64,000 nt of DNA from Aliivibrio_A sp016764915. Lineage in GTDB: Bacteria; Pseudomonadota; Gammaproteobacteria; Enterobacterales; Vibrionaceae. Below, piece by piece: positions 16,680 to 23,242 of this stretch. Position numbers and translations under genes: made by a program. The notes beneath the pieces were generated by a model, which worked only from the letters and a program-made list of their open reading frames with translations, was not told where the DNA came from and searched no databases. The DNA is taken from assembly GCA_965224595.1 (NCBI GenBank), contig OZ245058.1:2728001-2792000 (forward strand), read 5' to 3'. The stretch's first letter is position 1. Each line of letters begins with the position of its first letter.

Positions 16680-17681
16680 ATGATAACTAAAAATTTACCC
16701 CTTACCGATTTACATCGCCACCTTGATGGCAATATCCGTATTGAAACTATTTTAGATCTTGGTAAACAGTTTGGGTTAACACTTCCTGCCTACGATATTG
16801 AAAGCCTTCGCCCTCATGTACAAATTGTGGAAGCGGAACCAAGTCTAGTGGCTTTTTTATCTAAACTGGATTGGGGTGTTGCGGTATTGGGTGATTTAGA
16901 AGCGTGTCGCCGTGTTGCTTATGAAAACGTTGAAGATGCTAAGAATGCTCAGATTGATTATGCGGAGCTTCGTTTCTCACCTTACTACATGGCAATGAAG
17001 CACAAATTACCCATCACTGGCGTGGTTGAAGCTATTGTTGATGGCGTTGATGCAGGCTGTCGAGATTTTGGTATCAAAGCGAACTTAATTGGTATTCTCA
17101 GCCGTACATTTGGTCAAGAAGCCTGCCAACAAGAGTTAAGTGGTCTATTAACTCAGAAGGGCCGCTTAGTGGCCATCGATCTTGCTGGTGATGAGCTGGG
17201 ACAACCTGGTGACCGATTCTTAAGTCACTTTAAACAAGTGAGAGATGCGGGCTTACAGGTCACCGTTCACGCGGGTGAAGCCGCAGGACCAGAAAGTATG
17301 TGGCAAGCCATTCAGGAACTCGGGGCTTCTCGTATTGGTCATGGTGTTAAAGCACTGCAAGATCCAGCACTGATGGACTACCTAGCGAAAAACAAAATTG
17401 GTATAGAGTCTTGCTTAACATCGAATATTCAAACCAGTACCGTCGCATCATTTGCTGAACATCCAATCAAATCATTTTTAGATCATGGCATTCTGGCTTG
17501 TTTAAATACTGATGATCCTGCTGTTGAAGGTATTGAGCTACCACATGAATATGAAATAGCGGCATCAAAAGCCGGCTTATCTCAAAGTGACATTAGACAG
17601 GCACAGATCAATGGATTAGAACTGGCGTTTTTGTCAGAGCAAGAGAAGCAGGCATTAAGAGAGTTAGCAAAAAATCGCTAA
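16680..17681 (+). CDS. add: Adenosine deaminase
   Basis: The start at 16680 has AGGAAG seven bases upstream and gives 333 residues, exactly the E. coli length. The enzyme hydrolyses adenosine and deoxyadenosine to inosine compounds in purine salvage. Metal and catalytic motifs are visible: TDLHRHLDG near residue 9, HAGEAAGPES near 196, SRIGHGVK, and NTDDPAVEG near 277. It is a single-gene unit facing hemN, with a shared terminator between them. Confidence 0.96.
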   Translation: MITKNLPLTDLHRHLDGNIRIETILDLGKQFGLTLPAYDIESLRPHVQIVEAEPSLVAFLSKLDWGVAVLGDLEACRRVAYENVEDAKNAQIDYAELRFSPYYMAMKHKLPITGVVEAIVDGVDAGCRDFGIKANLIGILSRTFGQEACQQELSGLLTQKGRLVAIDLAGDELGQPGDRFLSHFKQVRDAGLQVTVHAGEAAGPESMWQAIQELGASRIGHGVKALQDPALMDYLAKNKIGIESCLTSNIQTSTVASFAEHPIKSFLDHGILACLNTDDPAVEGIELPHEYEIAASKAGLSQSDIRQAQINGLELAFLSEQEKQALRELAKNR

Positions 17682-17701
17682 ATAAAGTGGTTTGATTGAA
17701 T

Positions 17702-17737
17702 TGGCTAATTCCATATGAGTTGGAATTAGCCATTTAT
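17702..17737. terminator. Shared stem-loop between add and hemN
   Basis: TGGCTAATTCCA (17702-17713) and TGGAATTAGCCA (17721-17732) form a perfect twelve-bp stem with a seven-base loop. Short T-runs lie on both flanks, fitting a bidirectional terminator for convergent genes, although the T-tracts are weak. Confidence 0.7.
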
Positions 17738-17743
17738 ACATTG

Positions 17744-19117
17744 TTAAATAACTCGAGAGAATTGCTGCTGACGAGCCCTGTCTCTTAAATATTTATCAAA
17801 GCACATACAAATATTACGAATAAGTAGACGCCCGCGAAGAGTCACTTCAATCACACCATCCTCAATGGTCACCAACTCATCATTAATAAAGGTTTGCAGT
17901 AATTTGATGTCTTCAGCGAAATAGCTCATAAAGTCTAAGTTAAACTCAGTCTCTATCTGTTTAGTGTCTAACTTAAAGTTACAAATCAACTGCTTTATCA
18001 CTTCTCTACGAAGAAGATCATCGGCATCAAGGGCTACCCCCTTCCACAATGCATGACGTTGCTCTTCCACTCTTGCGTAGTAGTGTTTTAGCTCTTTTTG
18101 GTTCTGAGCATAACTGTCTCCAATCATCGAGATTGCAGAGACACCCATTCCCAATAGATCACACTCACCCTGAGTGGTATATCCTTGGAAATTTCGGTGC
18201 AAAATACCCTTACGTTGAGCCACAGCTAACTCATCATCTGGAAGGGCAAAGTGATCCATACCGATAAATTGGTAACCCGCACCCGTTAAGGTCGCGATAC
18301 TCTCATTGAGCATCTTCAACTTCTCTTTTGCTGCTGGTAAATCTTCATCTTTAATTTTACGTTGGGCTGCGAAAATATTTGGCATGTGGGCGTAATTAAA
18401 GACTGAGAGGCGACCAGGTTTCATCTCTAAAACCCGCTTTAAGGTAACCGCTAAGGACTCGGCGCTCTGTTTTGGCAAACCATAAATCAAATCTAAATTA
18501 GTCGAGCGATAGCCCAAATCTTTGGCTCTTTGAACTAACGCGACAATGAACGCTTCATCTTGTTCGCGATTAACCAGCTTCTGAACTTCTTTATTAAAAT
18601 CTTGTACGCCAATACTTAATCGGTTAAACCCTTCACTACGAAGATGATCCAACATATTCAACTCAAGCTCGCGTGGATCAACTTCAATACTAATTTCAGC
18701 ATCATCAGCAAAAGTAAACTCACTGCGCAATATATCCATCACTCGAGTCATCTGCTGTTCAGTAAGAAACGTTGGCGTACCACCACCGAAGTGAAGTTGA
18801 GTCACTTTTCGCTCTCTTAGCAGATGAGCACGATGGCGTATTTCATGCTCAAGCACATCTAAATATTGATCGGCTTTATGGTGATGACGGGTAACAACTT
18901 TATTACATCCGCAGAAATAACACAGCTTGTGGCAAAAAGGGATATGTATGTAGAGAGAGAGTGGACGCTCTGGATACTCAGAACAAGCCATATCAAATTC
19001 AGCAGACGTATAAGCTTCATGAAACTCTAACGCTGTTGGGTATGAGGTGTATCTAGGGCCCGAGTAATTGTATTTCTCGATGATGGCCTGATCCCATACG
19101 ATTTGTTTCTTTGACAT
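17744..19117 (-). CDS. hemN: Oxygen-independent coproporphyrinogen III dehydrogenase
   Basis: The start at 19117 (MSKKQ) has GGAAG just upstream and gives 457 residues, the same as E. coli HemN; the longer frame adds four codons. This radical SAM enzyme converts coproporphyrinogen III to protoporphyrinogen IX without oxygen. The cluster cysteines C62, C66, C69 and the next C71 are in FCHKLCYFCGC, and the KYNYSGPRYTSYP start motif is present. A TATAAT box (minus strand, 19174-19179) with TTGTTA 15 bp upstream is a plausible promoter. An ATCAA half site nearby could be FNR-related but is not convincing. Confidence 0.96.
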   Translation of the reverse strand: MSKKQIVWDQAIIEKYNYSGPRYTSYPTALEFHEAYTSAEFDMACSEYPERPLSLYIHIPFCHKLCYFCGCNKVVTRHHHKADQYLDVLEHEIRHRAHLLRERKVTQLHFGGGTPTFLTEQQMTRVMDILRSEFTFADDAEISIEVDPRELELNMLDHLRSEGFNRLSIGVQDFNKEVQKLVNREQDEAFIVALVQRAKDLGYRSTNLDLIYGLPKQSAESLAVTLKRVLEMKPGRLSVFNYAHMPNIFAAQRKIKDEDLPAAKEKLKMLNESIATLTGAGYQFIGMDHFALPDDELAVAQRKGILHRNFQGYTTQGECDLLGMGVSAISMIGDSYAQNQKELKHYYARVEEQRHALWKGVALDADDLLRREVIKQLICNFKLDTKQIETEFNLDFMSYFAEDIKLLQTFINDELVTIEDGVIEVTLRGRLLIRNICMCFDKYLRDRARQQQFSRVI

Positions 19118-19220
19118 GACAACTTCCACTTTCTTTTTTAAATATTGATAGAAGTGTATTCTGCCATAAGAAGATTATAGTCGTAGCATTTATCTAACAA
19201 TAATGAACAAGAAGTGTCGA

Positions 19221-19727
19221 TTAGATCATTTTTACATCAATCGCACTACTTTTATTACCTGCATCTAAACAGGAAATTCTTTGCTGAAGCTGTTGTAGCT
19301 CAAGTTTGATGGCATCTTGCAGTCGTGATTCTGCTTTCACTCGAGCTAAGTCCATGGCCATTCTTTTCTTCTTGATAATCTCTTTACGAGCATCACCACG
19401 AGGCATGTCTTTGACCGTATCATACAGATCTTGCATTGCTGGGAATTCCACCGCAAAATCGATGCGATCATCGCCTTGCACGTAGTCCAAGATGCAATAG
19501 ACTCGAATGGTTATCTCTGAAAAATCACACTGTTCTTGAATGCCCGCCAAACAGAGGGCATTCACGTTTTCAAAAATATTAACATTACGTTTAGCAATCG
19601 CAATGTTCTGATTTCGTTGCTGTATCGCCTCTTGTTTTTTAAGCTTCATTAACAGAGAGACAGCATACACAGCAAGGGCTGCAATAATAAGGCTACCAAT
19701 AACAACTAGCACTACACTTGCAGACAT
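19221..19727 (-). CDS. DUF2489-type membrane-anchored protein
   Basis: This 168-residue protein has one N-terminal membrane segment (about 5-27) followed by a charged, largely helical cytoplasmic region with KKQEAIQQRNQN and a PRGDARKEIIKKKRM segment. The layout and position directly after yihI match a DUF2489 protein seen in Vibrionaceae. Its function is unknown. It is separated from yihI by three bases, so it is co-transcribed with yihI and the upstream methyltransferase gene. Confidence 0.7.
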   Translation of the reverse strand: MSASVVLVVIGSLIIAALAVYAVSLLMKLKKQEAIQQRNQNIAIAKRNVNIFENVNALCLAGIQEQCDFSEITIRVYCILDYVQGDDRIDFAVEFPAMQDLYDTVKDMPRGDARKEIIKKKRMAMDLARVKAESRLQDAIKLELQQLQQRISCLDAGNKSSAIDVKMI

Positions 19728-19730
19728 CCC

Positions 19731-20291
19731 TTACTCCTTAAAATCATCCATATCTAAATTAGCAAACTGCTCTAACAGATCTTCATCCGTTTTTTTCTTA
19801 CTGCGTTTAACGGGTACTTCAACAACCTCGGTTTCCGGCTCATCCTCTTCCAGTAAACCAAGCTGTCCCATCAATCTCTCAATACGGTCCAGTTTTTCAT
19901 CAACGTATTTCTGCAGTCCAGAACCTAATTTCTCACCTTCATCAAGGCGATCAAGAAGAGTGGTAAGTTGAGCATCATTCTCTAACATATCCAGCTCTTG
20001 TTCTGCGGATAAACGACGCTCTTTTTTAGCAGCAACCGTGCCTGGTTTTGCCTTAGGCGCCACCACTAATGGGATCAGCTTTTTGCTGCCTAAGCGTGGA
20101 TCTTTCTGCTGTTTAGACTTTGAACGGCCTGTTACTTCTGCATCAGAGTGGCGAGTACCAGCTTTTAAACCTTTACGTTTTTTTGTTTTTTTACGCAAAC
20201 GAGCATCAAGCTCAGATTGAGATACAGTTCTTTCAGAATAGGCCACAGAAGCTTCTGCACCTACTTTACGACTTTTTTTATTACGGCTCAT
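19731..20291 (-). CDS. yihI: Der GTPase-activating protein YihI
   Basis: The 186-residue protein begins MSRNKKSRK and is highly charged, with a basic N-terminal half (KKTKKRKGLKAGTRHS) and an acidic C-terminal half ending DMDDFKE. This matches YihI, which stimulates the GTPase Der and so influences 50S ribosome assembly in E. coli. Its ATG overlaps the stop codon of the upstream methyltransferase (TAATG). The E. coli gene lies beside hemN, as here. Confidence 0.9.
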   Translation of the reverse strand: MSRNKKSRKVGAEASVAYSERTVSQSELDARLRKKTKKRKGLKAGTRHSDAEVTGRSKSKQQKDPRLGSKKLIPLVVAPKAKPGTVAAKKERRLSAEQELDMLENDAQLTTLLDRLDEGEKLGSGLQKYVDEKLDRIERLMGQLGLLEEDEPETEVVEVPVKRSKKKTDEDLLEQFANLDMDDFKE

Positions 20292-20932
20292 TACTGGGGT
20301 TTCCTCAGTAAAATTACATCATTACAAACAAATTCGATCGTGAGTTGATCTCGATGAGCAAGAAACATAAACGTCTCTTTACTAAAGAAACTCACATGAG
20401 TTACGTCACTTTTATAGTGCCACGTTGAAAACGCATCAACATCCCTGGCTAATTTCGTCATAATACCTAGCCAACCACCAGGTTTGACTAAACTTAACAA
20501 TAACTTCCACTCTTTATTAGGGTGATAAAAATGCTCCATCACCTCAGTGCAAGTTACAAAATCATACTCTCTTTCTAATACGCTTTTATCTGGATAAAAG
20601 TATAGATCGTAAATTTCAACATGATGACCCTGTTCTGCCATCATTAAAGATAACGTTGGCCCCGGTCCACAACCAAAATCGAGTCCTTGTTGCTGGCGGC
20701 TACCAACGCGATCCAATAACGGATTAGCGAATCGAGATAGAAATGTACGGTATCTCTGATCATTTGGGTCATTTTCATGCAGATCATACATGGCTTTCTC
20801 TGCAACTGCATCCAATCTAAACGCTGGATCAACAAATATCAGTGAACATCTTGCACACTGAAGATACTGCCGGCGTTCATCTTTAAAGAAGTCAGCCGTT
20901 TGTTGATGCTGACATAAAGGACATGAGTGCAT
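20291..20932 (-). CDS. Class I SAM-dependent methyltransferase with N-terminal zinc ribbon
   Basis: The 213-residue protein opens with a CPLC...CARC four-cysteine ribbon (residues 4-33) and continues into a Rossmann-fold methyltransferase, with the SAM motif LDFGCGPGPT near residue 83 and TCTEVMEHF further on. Substrate unknown; the zinc ribbon plus SAM fold resembles small-molecule or rRNA-type methyltransferases. It heads a three-gene leftward unit with yihI and the DUF2489 gene, coupled by an overlapping stop and start. Confidence 0.8.
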   Translation of the reverse strand: MHSCPLCQHQQTADFFKDERRQYLQCARCSLIFVDPAFRLDAVAEKAMYDLHENDPNDQRYRTFLSRFANPLLDRVGSRQQQGLDFGCGPGPTLSLMMAEQGHHVEIYDLYFYPDKSVLEREYDFVTCTEVMEHFYHPNKEWKLLLSLVKPGGWLGIMTKLARDVDAFSTWHYKSDVTHVSFFSKETFMFLAHRDQLTIEFVCNDVILLRKPQ

Positions 20933-20983
20933 ATTATAAACCAGTTCTAAAAGCAGGGGCGCAATATAGCAGAAAGTGACACT

Positions 20984-21010
20984 AAAGAAAAAGCAGCCAA
21001 TTTGGCTGCC
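20984..21010 (-). terminator. Terminator of the cytochrome c4 gene
   Basis: On the minus strand GCAGCCAA and TTGGCTGC arms with a minimal loop are followed by TTTTTCTTT. It lies about 35 bp after the cytochrome stop codon. Confidence 0.8.
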
Positions 21011-21044
21011 TTTAAGATCTCTCTATTCTAAGCGTAGAATTAGC

Positions 21045-21662
21045 TTAGTGTAGGCCACCAACATAGTGTGATAAAGCACTAATTTCACTGTCAGTCAGTT
21101 TTGCAGCAACATCCTGCATCATCATATTCATGTCATTAGTTCGAGTTCCGTTACGAAACTTTTCAAGTTGCACTTTCACATAATCAGCATGTTGACCTGA
21201 AATTTTAGGGAAACCAGACAATTCAGTACCGTTGCCTCGTACGCCATGACAAGCAGAGCAAGCAGGGAGACCACGTTTGATATCACCTGCTCGGTACAGT
21301 TTCTCACCAAGTTTCATTGACTCTTCCGTGCTCGAATTATCTGAAATCGTATTAGAAGCGAAGTAAGCAGCAATATCGACAATATCTTGCTCTGTAAGTG
21401 CCATTACCATACCACCCATCACTGCATCAACACGTCCTTGTTTACCGCCACTGGTAGCACCTAGCTTAAATTCCTTGATTTGTTTCTCAAGATAAGTAGC
21501 ATGCTGACCTGCTAATTTTGGATTTTGAACGATTAGGCTATTTCCATCAGCACCATGACATGCACCACACATGGCCGATTTCGCTTTACCAGCTTCTATA
21601 TCTCCTTGAGCAAAAGCAGAGCAACTCGCAAGGAGTGTTAATATCAACGCTAATTTTTTCAT
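21045..21662 (-). CDS. Periplasmic diheme cytochrome c4
   Basis: The 205-residue protein has a signal peptide (MKKLALILTL...SAFA) cut near residue 19, and two c-type heme motifs, CGACH (C32, C35, H36) and CSACH near residue 135. These sit in two similar domains, each with a downstream methionine ligand candidate. Cytochrome c4 shuttles electrons to terminal oxidases or other periplasmic acceptors. It diverges from engB across 206 bp, and its own terminator follows. Confidence 0.93.
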   Translation of the reverse strand: MKKLALILTLLASCSAFAQGDIEAGKAKSAMCGACHGADGNSLIVQNPKLAGQHATYLEKQIKEFKLGATSGGKQGRVDAVMGGMVMALTEQDIVDIAAYFASNTISDNSSTEESMKLGEKLYRAGDIKRGLPACSACHGVRGNGTELSGFPKISGQHADYVKVQLEKFRNGTRTNDMNMMMQDVAAKLTDSEISALSHYVGGLH

Positions 21663-21868
21663 GACATTCCATTATAATTATTGTCTCTATGACACAACGG
21701 AGAGTAAAAAAACATCTCGAAATTATGTAATAGATATTAAGCTTCCAGTACCACTTATATTTTGTAATGACATGGTACAATAACCGACCTTTAGCCGAAC
21801 ACGGTTATTTTACACAAATTCACAAAAAAGTAATCACTTGACTACAAGAAGTCGAGACGGAGTTAACA

Positions 21869-22507
21869 GTGACCAAAACAATTCACTATCAAAAAACGCA
21901 TTTCATCACAAGTGCCCCTGATATTCGCCACCTTCCTGAAGACGAAGGTATCGAAGTCGCCTTTGCTGGTCGCTCCAATGCTGGTAAATCTAGTGCTTTA
22001 AACCGCCTTACCAATCAAAAGAGTTTGGCCAAAACCAGTAAAACCCCTGGTCGTACGCAACTTATTAACTTATTCAAAGTTGAAGACAACTGCCATATTG
22101 TCGATCTACCTGGTTATGGCTTTGCTCAAGTGCCACTTGAATTGAAGAAAAAGTGGCAGAAATCATTAGGTGAATACCTGCAAAAGCGCGAATCTTTGAA
22201 AGGTTTAGTGGTATTAATGGATATTCGTCATCCGATGAAAGATCTAGACCAACAGCTAATCTATTGGGCTGTTGAATCGAACCTACCCGTGCAAGTACTC
22301 TTAACCAAAGCGGATAAACTAAAAAGTGGAGCACGAAAAGCGCAGCTACTCAATATTCGAGAGCAAGCGTTAGAGTATCCTGGCGATGTCAGCGTAGACC
22401 TTTTCTCTTCTTTAAAAGGAATTGGGGTTGATCAATTGAGAGCCAAACTGGATACGTGGTTTGCACCTGCTCTGTTAAATGATGCTGTAGAAGTGGAAGA
22501 AGTATAG
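21869..22507 (+). CDS. engB: Ribosome biogenesis GTPase EngB/YihA
   Basis: This 212-residue GTPase starts at a GTG and has G1 GRSNAGKSS near residue 35, the TPGRT switch, G3 DLPGYGFA and G4 TKAD. YihA/EngB is essential in many bacteria and is needed for 50S subunit maturation. It sits beside the Spot 42 gene and polA, exactly as in E. coli. It ends 11 bp before a stem-loop at 22519-22537 that has no T-run on this strand. Confidence 0.95.
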   Translation: MTKTIHYQKTHFITSAPDIRHLPEDEGIEVAFAGRSNAGKSSALNRLTNQKSLAKTSKTPGRTQLINLFKVEDNCHIVDLPGYGFAQVPLELKKKWQKSLGEYLQKRESLKGLVVLMDIRHPMKDLDQQLIYWAVESNLPVQVLLTKADKLKSGARKAQLLNIREQALEYPGDVSVDLFSSLKGIGVDQLRAKLDTWFAPALLNDAVEVEEV

Positions 22508-22572
22508 AGATAAAATATCCCCACCTAATTGGTGGGGCAACGGGAGAGAAACAGTAACTTATTTTTATAGTT
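22508..22572 (-). ncRNA. Candidate small RNA between engB and spf
   Basis: On the minus strand a possible -35 TTGCAC (22606-22601), a 17-bp spacer and -10 GACTAT (22583-22578) would start an RNA near 22572. It would end at a seven-bp stem, CCCCACC/GGTGGGG (22519-22537), followed by an AT-rich tail (ATATTTTAT). The product would be about 65 nt. A Vibrionaceae small RNA has been reported close to spf, as I recall from work on Aliivibrio salmonicida, but I cannot compare sequences here. The -35 box is weak and the tail is not a pure T-run. Confidence 0.3.
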
Positions 22573-22742
22573 TCAAAATAGTCCTCTATTTGAACTTATT
22601 GTGCAACATTCAATAACTATCCAGTGAAATACTCTAAATTATCACGCTTATACCTAAGCTTAATTTCAAAAAATTCTTCTATTTTCATTCTGAACCCTTG
22701 CTAGCTCAACTCTTATCTTTATTTTTCATTTAAAATAAGCAC

Positions 22743-22793
22743 TAATCAATATGTAACAAAAATTACATATTGATTAATTTCATCAATATGTAA
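22743..22793. repeat. Three copies of a 12-bp element, two forming a perfect palindrome
   Basis: TAATCAATATGTAA (22743-22756) and its exact inverse (22763-22776) flank six bases, and ATCAATATGTAA recurs in direct orientation at 22782-22793. It lies in the gene-free stretch between engB and spf. It could be a regulator binding array or an RNA stem. Apart from this and the candidate RNA at 22508-22572, I see nothing assignable in 22538-22965. Confidence 0.6.
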
Positions 22794-22965
22794 CTTTCAT
22801 CATGTCGTAAAGCAATGCATTGTAAATCTCTGTTTCATTAACCTCAAAGATTGACAGGTTAACCACTCTTCAACTTTAACCATTATTCAGAATCACTTCA
22901 GAGCGAACTATTTATAATAATCGCTAATATCAACCAGTTAAATTGATTTTATTTTCCTTTCCCCA

Positions 22966-23072
22966 TAAAAAATGCCCTGATCAGAATCTGATCAGGGCGG
23001 CAATATAAGCCAAATCCAATAACGTGAAACAAAAGGTCTGAAAGATAGAACATCTTTACACTTGTACCCTAC
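22966..23072 (-). ncRNA. spf: Spot 42 small RNA
   Basis: Read on the minus strand, the sequence begins GTAGGGTACA, continues through GATGTTCTATCTTTCAGACC and GGATTTGGCT, and ends in a strong hairpin (GCCCTGATCAG...) with a T-run. This matches E. coli Spot 42 almost base for base in the 5' region and the central unstructured segments, and is about 107 nt against 109. The place between polA and engB is also conserved. Spot 42 is an Hfq-dependent base-pairing RNA that represses catabolic and central-metabolism mRNAs; cAMP-CRP represses it in E. coli. A TACATT -10 lies just upstream (around 23080). Confidence 0.97.
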
Positions 23073-23185
23073 ATCACTAAATGTACTCCAATAGAGGGCG
23101 AAATTAAAGAAAAATATGTAATTAATTTACATGAAATGAAAGTAAACCACATTTTTATTATGCGTTTTTTGCCTTTATTTGAGAC

Positions 23186-23213
23186 AAAAAAAAGCCAGCA
23201 CGTGCGCTGGCTC
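23186..23213 (-). terminator. Terminator of polA
   Basis: On the minus strand AGCCAGC and GCTGGCT arms enclose a six-base loop and are followed by eight T. It separates polA from spf. Confidence 0.88.
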
Positions 23214-23242
23214 TAACTTTTTCAGCTGAATCGACGGTGAAT

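Noticed and set aside
23116..23132. Palindrome ATGTAATTAATTTACAT upstream of spf as a CRP site
   Set aside because: The inner spacing is five bases and the half sites are TGTAA, not TGTGA, so CRP is not supported by this sequence alone.
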